Source of the DNA: Veillonella parvula DSM 2008
GTDB taxonomy: Bacteria; Bacillota; Negativicutes; Veillonellales; Veillonellaceae
Assembly (NCBI RefSeq): GCF_000024945.1
Contig: NC_013520.1
Span: 296,001 to 360,000 of the forward strand
Length of the DNA stretch: 64,000 bases
Direction: 5' to 3'
Below, in pieces: positions 44,588 through 52,969 of this stretch (position 1 is the stretch's first letter; every line of letters starts with the position of its first letter). The translations under genes were made by a program, and so were the position numbers. The notes beneath the pieces were generated by a model. The model made no database searches, was not told the origin of the DNA, and saw only the letters and a program-made list of their open reading frames with translations.

Positions 44588-45412
44588 ATGAAATTTAAAA
44601 AGCTTCTTGCCCTTGGTGCAGCATTAGTATTTAGTGTAGCTTTTATCGCAGGCTGCGGCTCAAACAATAGTGATAATGGTGCTAAAAAAGAATTAACTTA
44701 TAGTAAATCTCAAGGCCCATACTCTGAATTGTTTGAAAAAGGTGTAAAACCAATTTTGGAAAAACAAGGATATACCTTTAAAGGTGTAGACATGTCTGAC
44801 TTGGTACAAGCAGATCAAGTGTTGAGTGATGGTGAAGTAGATTTTAACGTTGAACAACATACAGCATACATGAAAAACTTCAACGAAAAACAAAATGGCC
44901 ATCTTGTAGCCTTAACTCCAATTCCAACAGTACCAGCAGGGATCTTTAGTGGTTCTAAAACATCTCTAGATCAAGTGGCAGATGGCGACACAATTGCAGT
45001 ACCTAATGATGCATCCAACATGGCTCGTGCTTATGCGCTATTGCAAAAAATCGGTTGGATTAAACTTGATCCTAACAAAGATTTAGCAACAGTAACACAA
45101 GCGGATATTGTTGAAAACCCTAAACATCTTAAATTTACAGAAATGAAATCCCTTACAATTCCTTCTGTACGTACTGATTTTGATTATATCGTTATTACAG
45201 GTGCTATTATCTATAATGCAAAAATCGATCCTAAATCCGCATTGGCAAATGAAGATGTATTGCCACAATGGTTATTACAACTTGTAGTTAATGAGAAAAA
45301 TAAAGATGCACAATGGGCAAAAGACATTGTAGCAGCTTACCAATCTCAAGAATTCAAAGACTACATGGAGAAAAATAATAACGGCCTATGGTTCGTACCA
45401 AAAGGTGAATAA
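44588..45412 (+). CDS. metQ: Methionine-binding lipoprotein
   Basis: Substrate-binding lipoprotein of the MetNIQ importer. A lipoprotein signal ends in IAGC (Cys23), and the body has the NlpA family blocks DFNVEQHTAYMKNF, TIAVPNDASNMARAYALLQ and ITGAIIYNAKIDP. 274 residues. ATAGGAG precedes the ATG. A 14-bp terminator stem follows directly. Confidence 0.93.
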   Translation: MKFKKLLALGAALVFSVAFIAGCGSNNSDNGAKKELTYSKSQGPYSELFEKGVKPILEKQGYTFKGVDMSDLVQADQVLSDGEVDFNVEQHTAYMKNFNEKQNGHLVALTPIPTVPAGIFSGSKTSLDQVADGDTIAVPNDASNMARAYALLQKIGWIKLDPNKDLATVTQADIVENPKHLKFTEMKSLTIPSVRTDFDYIVITGAIIYNAKIDPKSALANEDVLPQWLLQLVVNEKNKDAQWAKDIVAAYQSQEFKDYMEKNNNGLWFVPKGE

Positions 45413-45418
45413 ATAAGA

Positions 45419-45458
45419 GAACCACCGATAAGTTGCAGCTTATCGGTGGTTCTTTTTT
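45419..45458 (+). terminator. Terminator after metNIQ
   Basis: GAACCACCGATAAG / CTTATCGGTGGTTC, perfect 14-bp stem and six T. Confidence 0.95.
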
Positions 45459-45474
45459 CCTGTAATTCTATTGT

Positions 45475-45792
45475 ATGGTAATACAAAAAATAAACCAACT
45501 AACAGTCAATAACGTCCAATCAAGCGGACAAATGAGTGTTAATCAGTTTATGATTAACAATAGTATACTAAACGAAAAAGATTTAGACAAGCTTCAAAAA
45601 CAATATAATTATCAGTACTATCAAGCTGCGTGTCATGGGTCGTCACATGATTTTGATTTGTTTGATTTAGGTGCTATTAGGTTAACTACGGAACAAGGTT
45701 TGAATAAAATAAGGGTTTCACCTAATGATTTTAATTTATATGAAATTATATATTATAATAAAAAGCAGAATTACTGCTGCTGCTGTACATAA
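45475..45792 (+). CDS. Hypothetical protein (doubtful)
   Basis: A 105-codon frame, hydrophilic and rich in Asn and Gln, with no recognised motif and no ribosome site before the ATG. Its end (NYCCCCT) runs into a 62-base inverted repeat (45763-45824), and another open frame continues beyond (YEMTKDINDGYGTLHIDV). It may be the damaged remains of a small gene. Confidence 0.25.
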   Translation: MVIQKINQLTVNNVQSSGQMSVNQFMINNSILNEKDLDKLQKQYNYQYYQAACHGSSHDFDLFDLGAIRLTTEQGLNKIRVSPNDFNLYEIIYYNKKQNYCCCCT

Positions 45793-45824
45793 AGGTACAG
45801 GTAGTCAGACCAGTAATTCTGCTT
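45763..45824. repeat. Perfect 14-bp inverted repeat inside a doubtful coding region
   Basis: AAGCAGAATTACTG (45763-45776) and CAGTAATTCTGCTT (45811-45824) with a 34-base loop that starts CTGCTGCTGTACATAAAG. No T-tract, so it does not look like a terminator. Confidence 0.7.
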
Positions 45825-45909
45825 CTATGGTTACTATATATGAAATGACGAAAGATATCAATGATGGATATGGAACCCTTCACATTGATGTTAATGGCAA
45901 TCCTGAATT

Positions 45910-46215
45910 TTATATACTTATTCCTGCCACATAGTTTTCGTATAGTTCTTTATAGTGACCACCGCGTTTGATGAGTTCGTGGTGTGTTCCTTGTTCTGTG
46001 ATAGTGCCGGTAAAAATCCAAGTATCTTGCAGTACCATGCCTACCGTGTTGTGTAAGCTTTCACGAGATACGTCGCGAATATCTACGCCATCGTTGATGA
46101 TTGTGGCCGTTAAGGTTGGTATATATAATGTGCCTGCCACGGTGAGTAACGAAAGAATTGATACGATAATGACTGGAAACCATAAAGATTTTATTTAGCG
46201 TATAAAAGGTTTCAT
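45910..46215 (-). pseudogene. Relic of an ABC multidrug/lipid-type exporter with two large deletions
   Basis: On the minus strand, PVIIVSILSLLTVAGTLYIP (first membrane helix of an MsbA-like exporter) runs in frame into INDGVDIRDVSRESLHNTVG and MVLQDTWIFTGTI (nucleotide-binding domain after Walker A), then into TEQGTHHELIKRGGHYKELY (C-terminal end). Walker A, signature and Walker B are gone. The putative start MKPFIR at 46215 is followed by a stop. Two internal deletions have shrunk a gene of about 600 codons to about 100. Confidence 0.8.
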
Positions 46216-46423
46216 TTAAATCCTTTCAGTAATTTTAGTTAAATTAATAATTTTCGATATTTATATTGTATTGTATAAAACCAAAAATATCTAGTAAAAA
46301 CTATTACTAAAAGTTTAGTATTAATCAATAAGTATTATGACGAATATTATATTCTCACTAAAAAAATTCTGCTATACTGTATTAGCAATTTTGCAGTTTT
46401 ATTTTTAGTAAGGAGTGTTCTTA

Positions 46424-47890
46424 ATGAAGTTGAATTGGAAATTATTTGCACCGCTTGTAGTAGCTATTCTTGTATGGCTCATCGGTGCTCCTGAAGGTCT
46501 TAGCGCAAATTCTTGGATTTATGTAAGTATTTTTGCAGGCCTTGTGGTGGGGTTGATTTTAGAACCAATGCCACCAGCTTTCATCGGTATCATTGCTGTT
46601 ACCGTGTCTATGTTGTTTAAGGTTGGTCCTGCTCCTGTTGTAGATAAAGCAACTGGTGTAGCAAAGGCGATTACTGATGCACAAGCTATCAGTTGGGGTC
46701 TTAGCGGTTTCTCTAATGCCATCGTGTGGTTGATCTTCGCAGCCTTCATGATTGGTATTGGTTATGAAAACTCTGGTCTTGGTCGCCGTATTGCATTGTT
46801 CCTCGTAGCCAAGCTTGGAAAGTCCTCTTTAGGCCTTGGGTATGCCATTGCTATTACTGATCTTGTGTTGGCTCCATTTATTCCAAGTAACGCGGCCCGT
46901 TCTGGTGGTACGATTTATCCAATCGTATCCAGTATTTGTCCGATGTTCGATTCTTATCCAGATAAGAATCCTCGTAAAATTGGTTCCTATTTGAACTGGG
47001 TAGCATTGGCTACTACGTGTGTATCTAGTTCTATTTTCTTGACTGGTGCGGCGCCAAATCCATTGGCTCTTGAATTGTCTGCTAAGTCGGGTATTGTAGC
47101 TGCCAACTGGGGCACATGGTTCCTAGCATTCTTGCCAGTGGGTATTATACTATTTATCATCACACCATTATTGACGTATGTATTCTGCAAACCAGAGGTA
47201 AAAGGTTCCCCTGAAATTGCAGCATGGGCAAGGGATGAATATAAGAAATTAGGCTCCATGACACGCAGTGAAATTTTCATGGCCTTGATTTCCGTGTTGG
47301 CTCTTGTGTTGTGGATTGGTGCTTCTACATTCAAAGTAAACCCTACAACAACAGCTTTGATCGTTATTATCTTGATGATTTTCACTAAGATTATGACATG
47401 GCAAGATTTTCTTGCTAACAAACCAGCATGGAATGTTTTGACTTGGTTTGCCACACTTGTGCCTATGGCTTCTGGGCTTAAGAATGTAGGATTCTTGGAA
47501 TGGCTTGCTAAATCTGCAGGTGGTTCTTTAGTTTCTTTAGATCCAACAATGGCTGTTCTAGGCTTGTTATTAGCATTTTGCTTACTACGTTACTTCTTTG
47601 CTTCTGGTACCGCTTATGTAACAGCTATGGTAGGTTTGTTTGCTACTCTAATTCTTCAGATTCCTAGTGTTGATCCAGCTCAAGTTATGTTGATTCTTTT
47701 AGTACCAATGGGTATTATGGGTATCCTTACACCATATGGTACTGGTCACAGTCCAATCTGGTTTGCTAGTGGCTATAACAAAGGTCCTGAATTCTGGAAA
47801 TTAGGTGCTATCTTTGGGATTATCTACCTCGCGATATTTATCGTGGTGGGGATTCCATGGATTCAGTTCGTAATGCCACTTTTAGGATAA
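46424..47890 (+). CDS. DASS-family (CitT/SdcS-like) dicarboxylate/anion transporter
   Basis: Polytopic carrier of 488 residues with about 12 helices of the divalent anion:sodium symporter family. Signatures include FSNAIVWLIFAAFMIGIGY, PSNAARSGGTIYPI (the SNT-like substrate site) and LTPYGTGHSPIWF near the C-terminus. Likely substrates are malate, succinate, tartrate or citrate; specificity not decidable. ATG 46424 follows AAGGAG by eight bases. With the nearby dcuA broken, it may be the main C4-dicarboxylate carrier in this stretch. Confidence 0.87.
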   Translation: MKLNWKLFAPLVVAILVWLIGAPEGLSANSWIYVSIFAGLVVGLILEPMPPAFIGIIAVTVSMLFKVGPAPVVDKATGVAKAITDAQAISWGLSGFSNAIVWLIFAAFMIGIGYENSGLGRRIALFLVAKLGKSSLGLGYAIAITDLVLAPFIPSNAARSGGTIYPIVSSICPMFDSYPDKNPRKIGSYLNWVALATTCVSSSIFLTGAAPNPLALELSAKSGIVAANWGTWFLAFLPVGIILFIITPLLTYVFCKPEVKGSPEIAAWARDEYKKLGSMTRSEIFMALISVLALVLWIGASTFKVNPTTTALIVIILMIFTKIMTWQDFLANKPAWNVLTWFATLVPMASGLKNVGFLEWLAKSAGGSLVSLDPTMAVLGLLLAFCLLRYFFASGTAYVTAMVGLFATLILQIPSVDPAQVMLILLVPMGIMGILTPYGTGHSPIWFASGYNKGPEFWKLGAIFGIIYLAIFIVVGIPWIQFVMPLLG

Positions 47891-47899
47891 TTAAATAGT

Positions 47900-47970
47900 G
47901 CCCCTCGTAGCATTCTGCTCGCTCTCCATCCCTTGCAAGTCGAGCTTACAGAACGCTACGAGGGGCTTTC
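47900..47970 (+). terminator. Long hairpin after the DASS transporter
   Basis: An 18-bp stem (47900-47917 with 47949-47966, one G-T pair), inner GCTCG/CGAGC, then TTT. It acts as the terminator and is part of the repeat below. Confidence 0.65.
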
Positions 47971-48132
47971 CTTATATCCGAAAATGGCATAACTCACTTC
48001 GAGGGGCAAGTCGCTTAGTAGATACAATGCGGCTTCTTTTTATCCTGAAATGGCAATACTCACTTCAGAAAAAGTCGAGTTTAAAGAACGCTACGAGGGG
48101 CTTCCTTTATATCCGAAAATGGCAAAACTCGA
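47937..48132. repeat. Three imperfect copies of a 60-70 bp intergenic repeat
   Basis: Units start AAGTCG (47937, 48008, 48072) and share ACGCTACGAGGGGCTT (first and third) and TATCC-GAAAATGGCA followed by ACTC. Copies 1 and 3 are close; the middle one is diverged (GATACAATGCGGCTTC). A 90-codon frame crosses them but has no ribosome site, so I treat it as non-coding. Confidence 0.75.
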
Positions 48133-48228
48133 CAGAACTCGACAAATCTAAGAAAATAAATATAATATAATATTGATATGATAGTAAATATCTTTTTTTG
48201 AGTTTTCTGATGGAGGTAGTTTATTATT

Positions 48229-48633
48229 ATGTCTGCTACAGAGCGTGTTGTACAGTCGATTTTATATGAGCTAGGCTGTGTTTTGATTGGCTGTTTGGTG
48301 ATGCAGTTTGTTCCGCATGAGGGGCAGCCTTTGGTCTTGATGATTATTTTTTCCTTGTTGGCGATGGTTTGGAATTTTGTGTTTAACTGGATATTTGATA
48401 AACTAGTACCAGGTGACCGATTAGCGCGAGGGCCTGTAATCTGCACAATTCATGCAGTGTTGTTTGAAGGTTTGTTTATGCTTGCCACAGTGCCTATTAT
48501 TATGTACATGATGCATATGAGCTTTTGGATGGCCTTTGCTACAGATATAACGATGACATTAGTCATATTAGGTTATACTTATATTTATAATTGGGTATAT
48601 GATCGAGCACGTCTATATTTTGTAGAGGCTTAA
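48229..48633 (+). CDS. PACE-family efflux protein (two bacterial transmembrane pair domains)
   Basis: A 134-residue, four-helix membrane protein made of two related hairpin pairs, each ending in a shared motif: WNFVFNWIFDKL and YIYNWVYDRAR. This is the layout of proteobacterial antimicrobial compound efflux (AceI-like) proteins, which export chlorhexidine-type biocides or polyamines. TGGAGG lies somewhat far (12 bases) from the ATG. Natural substrate unknown. Confidence 0.82.
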   Translation: MSATERVVQSILYELGCVLIGCLVMQFVPHEGQPLVLMIIFSLLAMVWNFVFNWIFDKLVPGDRLARGPVICTIHAVLFEGLFMLATVPIIMYMMHMSFWMAFATDITMTLVILGYTYIYNWVYDRARLYFVEA

Positions 48634-48691
48634 TTTTAAATGTGAGGTAGGTACCTCTTGTAAAATCTATATCGTATAGTAGGAGGTTCTT

Positions 48692-49195
48692 ATGTCTACA
48701 AAATCTATTACGGGCACAGGTCTCTTGTTGGCCGTTGCCTTATTGGCGCAAAGCTTGCGCCTTATTTTCCCCTTTATTCCTAATCAGGTGAGCATGTTCC
48801 TCATCGGTTCCATTACGTCCGCAACCTTTGTACTTGCCACATGGCGCTATGGATGGAAGAATGGCCTTGTTATTGCTTGGATTGCTCCGGTAGTAGCGCA
48901 TTTACAAGGTATGTTACCGCTACCGCCGTTCATTTTGATTACGGCTCTTGGCACGACAGCGTATGTATTTGTGGCACATTGGTTACAACATAAGCCAAAG
49001 CTTTTACTTATTATTGTGGCGGCTTTGGTAAAAGCCGGCGTACTCTTTGGCGGGTATTCCTTGTTTTTCTCCTTGTTCCAATTTCCACCAAAGATTGTAA
49101 ATACCATGCTTTTCGTATCTAGTTGGCCGCAATTGGTAACTTCGTCATTAGGGATTATTTTGGCATTACTTATTACTAAACGCACTAAAAATTAG
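48692..49195 (+). CDS. ECF transporter S-component-like membrane protein
   Basis: A 167-residue, five- to six-helix protein with the N-terminal GLLLAVALLAQSLRLIFPFI that resembles S-components of energy-coupling-factor vitamin importers (the A-x-x-x-A helix region). AGGAGG precedes the ATG. It lies directly upstream of sulfur amino acid genes but is separated from them by a terminator, so its substrate is not implied. No ECF A or T component is in the window. Confidence 0.6.
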   Translation: MSTKSITGTGLLLAVALLAQSLRLIFPFIPNQVSMFLIGSITSATFVLATWRYGWKNGLVIAWIAPVVAHLQGMLPLPPFILITALGTTAYVFVAHWLQHKPKLLLIIVAALVKAGVLFGGYSLFFSLFQFPPKIVNTMLFVSSWPQLVTSSLGIILALLITKRTKN

Positions 49196-49249
49196 GTCAA
49201 CTTAACTTAGAGTTATGACAACCCATTCAAAATAGATATGTCTTTTTAG

Positions 49250-49280
49250 GGGCACTCAGGATGTATGAGTGCCCATTTTT
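49250..49280 (+). terminator. Terminator after the ECF S-component-like gene
   Basis: GGGCACTCA / TGAGTGCCC with a T-rich tail. Confidence 0.88.
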
Positions 49281-49347
49281 GTTGACCTTAATCATTGTCT
49301 ACTCTTATAATTAACATATTGTATACAAATATGAGGAGTTGATAGGA

Positions 49348-50481
49348 ATGAAGTTTAATACAAAATGCGTTCATGGCAGTGGTACACCGGATGATACCGG
49401 TGCGATTTCCCCTGCAATCTATATGTCTAGTACGTTCTCTCATCCAAAGTTGGGTGATACAACAGGTTACCAATATTCACGTGAGTCTAATCCAACACGT
49501 GACCGCTTAGAACAATTGATAGCTGGCCTTGAAGAAGGTACAGATGCATTGGCATTTTCCTCTGGTATGGCTGCGGTGGATGCAGTATTCCATTTATTTT
49601 CTCCAGGAGACCACATCATCTTAGGTGATGACTTGTATGGTGGCTCTATCCGTATGTTCACAAATATTTACGAACAAAACGGCATTGAGTTTACTTATGT
49701 AGGTACCTCTGATCTTGATGCGGTGAAAGCTGCTTTTAAACCGAATACAAAGGCTGTTTATATTGAAACACCGACAAATCCTATGATGGAGATTACCGAT
49801 ATTCGTGCACTCTGTGCATTGGCGCATGCACGTAATACGCTAGTAATCATCGACAATACTTTCCTAAGTCCATATTTCCAAAAGCCATTGACCTTGGGTG
49901 CCGATATTGTCGTTCATAGTGGTACAAAATTCATTGGTGGTCATCACGATGTAATTTCTGGTTTTACTATTGTAAAAGACGAAGAAATCGCGGCAAAATT
50001 GCGTTTAACGTACAAAACAGTAGGTGCATGCCTATCCGCTATGGATAGCTGGCTCGTTATTCGCGGCGTAAAAACATTGGCTCTACGCATGGAGCAACAT
50101 CAAAAGAATGCCATTGCTCTTGCCGAATGGCTAAAAAAACAACCAAAAGTAACTAAAGTTTTGTTCCCAGGCCTTCCTGAACATCCAGGTTATGAAATCA
50201 ATAGAGCCCAAACAACAGGCTTTGGCGGTATGTTATCCTTCGAAGTAGATAGTGAAGAAACGGCTAAACAAGTATTAGAAGGTATTGAGCTTATTCAATT
50301 CGCTGAAAGCCTTGGTGGTACAGAATCCTTGTTGACGTATCCTGTGACGCAAACACATCCTGACTTGAAACCTGAAGATGCAGAACGCAAAGGTATTACA
50401 CGTCGTTTGTTACGTTTATCTGTAGGTATTGAAGATACAGAAGACTTGATTGCGGACTTGGAACAGGCTTTTAACAAATAA
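49348..50481 (+). CDS. Cys/Met metabolism PLP enzyme (cystathionine gamma-synthase/lyase type)
   Basis: Trans-sulfuration family PLP enzyme of 377 residues. The Schiff-base lysine is in HSGTKFIGGHHDVISG, the phosphate-binding segment is SSGMAAVDAV, and YSRESNPTRDRLE is typical. It could be cystathionine gamma-synthase, gamma-lyase or beta-lyase; members cannot be separated on sequence alone. ATG 49348 follows GAGGAG by nine bases. It is followed after ten bases by a PatB-type lyase, forming an operon with metA. Confidence 0.85.
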   Translation: MKFNTKCVHGSGTPDDTGAISPAIYMSSTFSHPKLGDTTGYQYSRESNPTRDRLEQLIAGLEEGTDALAFSSGMAAVDAVFHLFSPGDHIILGDDLYGGSIRMFTNIYEQNGIEFTYVGTSDLDAVKAAFKPNTKAVYIETPTNPMMEITDIRALCALAHARNTLVIIDNTFLSPYFQKPLTLGADIVVHSGTKFIGGHHDVISGFTIVKDEEIAAKLRLTYKTVGACLSAMDSWLVIRGVKTLALRMEQHQKNAIALAEWLKKQPKVTKVLFPGLPEHPGYEINRAQTTGFGGMLSFEVDSEETAKQVLEGIELIQFAESLGGTESLLTYPVTQTHPDLKPEDAERKGITRRLLRLSVGIEDTEDLIADLEQAFNK

Positions 50482-50491
50482 AGGAGTTCCT

Positions 50492-51676
50492 ATGGGACAA
50501 TATAATTTTGATCAAATAGTAGATAGAACTCATACAAAATCATTGAAATACGACTTTGCTGTAAAGCGCGGTAAACCTGCGGATGTGTTGCCATTCTGGG
50601 TAGCGGATATGGATTTTGAAATTCCCCCTGAGTTAAAACAAATCTTATTGGATCGTGTTAAGCATGGTGTTTTCGGCTATACAGAGTCTGACGATGAATA
50701 CTTTGAAGTGTTGAAGAATTGGTTTGCTACGCGTTTTAACTGGACGCCAGAACAAAAATGGCTTGTTAAAACGCCTGGTATCGTATTTGCTTTAGCGATG
50801 GCGGTTCGTGCTTTTACCGAGGTTGGCGAAGGAGTGCTCATTAATCAACCTGTGTATTACCCATTTAGTATGGTTATTGACGATAACGATCGTCGTCTTA
50901 TCAATGTGCCGCTCATCAAAGGCGACGAAAAATACACTATCGACTTTGAAGGTATCGAACGCGCTATTATCGAGGAGAATGTAACATTATTCCTCTTGTG
51001 TAATCCGCACAATCCAGTAGGGCGCGTGTGGACTGAGGATGAGTTGAAACGCCTCGGCGACATTTGTATTAAACACAATGTGCTCATCGTGAGCGACGAA
51101 ATCCATGCTGACTTTGTTTGGGAAGGGCATACGCACAAGGTCTTTGCCGATCTTGGTGAAAGTTATGCAGAACACTGCATTGTATGTACAGCGCCTAGCA
51201 AGACGTTTAACATTGCAGGCTTACAAGTAAGTAATATCTTTATTCCAAATGACTCCTTACGTCGTCGTTTTATAAAAGAAATTGACCGTGCTGGTTATAG
51301 TCAATTGAACACGATGGGGATTGTGGGCTGTGAAGGAGCCTACAAAGTCGGGGCTCCTTGGCTTGATGAATTAAAAGAATATATTCAAGACAATATTCAA
51401 TTCACCATCGACTATGTAGCAAAATATATGCCAAAGATTCGTGTATATCGTCCTGAAGGGACATATCTCATGTGGCTGGATTGCTCTCAATTGCCGCTCA
51501 GCCCTAAAGAGCGAGATGAATGGATCATCAATGATGCCAAGCTATGGCTCGATACAGGTTCTATGTTTGGCGTCGATGGGGAGGATTTTGAACGCATTAA
51601 TGTAGCTTGTCCTCGTAAAATCTTGGAAGAAGGGCTCGAAGCTTGGCGTCGTGCCTATGAGGCTAAAGACTTTTAA
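50492..51676 (+). CDS. patB: PatB/MalY-type cystathionine beta-lyase
   Basis: Fold-type I aminotransferase-like C-S lyase cleaving cystathionine (or cysteine) to homocysteine (or sulfide), pyruvate and ammonia. 394 residues, with PFWVADMDFEIPPEL at the N-terminus, LCNPHNPVGRVW, VSDEIHADFVW and the PLP-lysine segment TAPSKTFNIAGLQ. AAAGGAG precedes ATG 50492. It lies between the trans-sulfuration enzyme and metA. Such enzymes also release H2S in oral bacteria. Confidence 0.88.
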   Translation: MGQYNFDQIVDRTHTKSLKYDFAVKRGKPADVLPFWVADMDFEIPPELKQILLDRVKHGVFGYTESDDEYFEVLKNWFATRFNWTPEQKWLVKTPGIVFALAMAVRAFTEVGEGVLINQPVYYPFSMVIDDNDRRLINVPLIKGDEKYTIDFEGIERAIIEENVTLFLLCNPHNPVGRVWTEDELKRLGDICIKHNVLIVSDEIHADFVWEGHTHKVFADLGESYAEHCIVCTAPSKTFNIAGLQVSNIFIPNDSLRRRFIKEIDRAGYSQLNTMGIVGCEGAYKVGAPWLDELKEYIQDNIQFTIDYVAKYMPKIRVYRPEGTYLMWLDCSQLPLSPKERDEWIINDAKLWLDTGSMFGVDGEDFERINVACPRKILEEGLEAWRRAYEAKDF

Positions 51677-51719
51677 TTAGATTAGGTTATCAAATTGTAG
51701 AATATGTAGAGGTGACATT

Positions 51720-52679
51720 ATGCCTATTAAAGTAATAAAAAATTTACCGGCCATAACGAAATTAGCTCAAGAGAATATTTTCGTCATGGATACTGAACGG
51801 GCGGAAAATCAACAAATCCGACCTTTGCAAATTTTGCTTGTCAATTTGATGCCTACTAAAGAAGTGACGGAAACGCAAATTTTGCGTGCTCTCAGTAATA
51901 GCCCATTGCAAGTTAATTTAACATTGTTACATACTGCATCTCGTAAGGCTAAAAATACAGATGAACAATATTTAGAAACCTTCTACCGCACCTTTGATGA
52001 AGTAAAAGACCAGTTCTTTGACGGCATGATTATTACCGGTGCTCCTGTAGAGTTAATGCCTTTTGAAGAGGTAGACTATTGGTCTGAACTCGTAGAAATC
52101 ATGAACTGGGGCGAAGAGCATGTTTACTCTACGTTTTATATCTGTTGGGGTGCCCAAGCTGGCTTATATCATCACTTTGGCATTAATAAATCGATTATGG
52201 ATGAGAAATTATTTGGTGTTTACGAACACGATATTTATAATGATCGACCAGTTCTCATGCGTGGATTTGATGAAAAGTTTTGGATGCCACACTCACGGCA
52301 CACCACAGTTTCGTTGCAACAAATTAAGGAAAATCGTGACTTGGAACTCTTGGCTGGGTCTGAACCAACAGGAGCTGCTATCGTTCGTAGTTTAGACAAT
52401 AAACATATCTTTGTATTTGGTCATGCCGAATACGATTGGGATACGCTTAATCGTGAGTACGTGCGGGATATCAAAAAAGGTATGGATATTGCGGTTCCTG
52501 AAAACTACTTTCCGGATAATGATCCGAAACAACGTCCCATCGTGCGCTGGCGCTCTGTAAGTACACTATTATTTACAAACTGGTTAAACTACTATGTATA
52601 CCAAGAAACGCCATATATCATTGAACAAATACAAAAAATGAAATTTGAACGGGATAAAAATTTAGGCGCTTACATCTAA
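51720..52679 (+). CDS. metA: Homoserine O-acyltransferase (predicted acetyl-CoA type)
   Basis: First committed step of methionine synthesis. The catalytic cysteine is Cys142 (YICWGAQAG), with later HSRHT and the His-Glu pair region GHAEYDW. Residue 111 is Glu (TGAPVE), the residue reported to select acetyl-CoA over succinyl-CoA in MetA proteins; E. coli has Gly there. So the product should be O-acetylhomoserine, matching the MetY gene 290 bp downstream. 319 residues. GAGGTGACATT precedes the ATG. Confidence 0.93.
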   Translation: MPIKVIKNLPAITKLAQENIFVMDTERAENQQIRPLQILLVNLMPTKEVTETQILRALSNSPLQVNLTLLHTASRKAKNTDEQYLETFYRTFDEVKDQFFDGMIITGAPVELMPFEEVDYWSELVEIMNWGEEHVYSTFYICWGAQAGLYHHFGINKSIMDEKLFGVYEHDIYNDRPVLMRGFDEKFWMPHSRHTTVSLQQIKENRDLELLAGSEPTGAAIVRSLDNKHIFVFGHAEYDWDTLNREYVRDIKKGMDIAVPENYFPDNDPKQRPIVRWRSVSTLLFTNWLNYYVYQETPYIIEQIQKMKFERDKNLGAYI

Positions 52680-52719
52680 ATTTAAGTACTTATTTCTAAT
52701 TTATTGTTAGTACTATGTA

Positions 52720-52788
52720 CCCCTAATTACTTCTAACATCTCTCAAGGGAGCTGGTTCTTTGGAAGTAATTAGGGGATTTTATTTTTT
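52720..52788 (+). terminator. Terminator after metA
   Basis: CCCCTAATTACTTC / GAAGTAATTAGGGG, perfect 14-bp arms around a 29-base loop with a smaller inner hairpin, then a T-rich tail. The rest of the gap to metY (52789-52969) shows no riboswitch-like pattern. Confidence 0.88.
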
Positions 52789-52969
52789 ATAAAATGATCT
52801 TGCTTGCTTTAGAGGTTTTGGTAAAAGTTTTCATCATCCTTTGTTCACCATAGTTTAAAGTTATGGAGAAGACCATGTAAAAAATAGTAGACATATTTTT
52901 TAAAGCATAGTACTATACTAGGTATAAAGAATGAACTTAAAATATAATTAATATAAAGGAGTTATCATA

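Noticed and set aside
47898-48170. 90-codon frame with a repeated KSSLxNATRGF peptide
   Set aside because: It only crosses the intergenic repeat units; spacing between units (71 and 64 bp) is not a constant multiple of three and there is no ribosome site.
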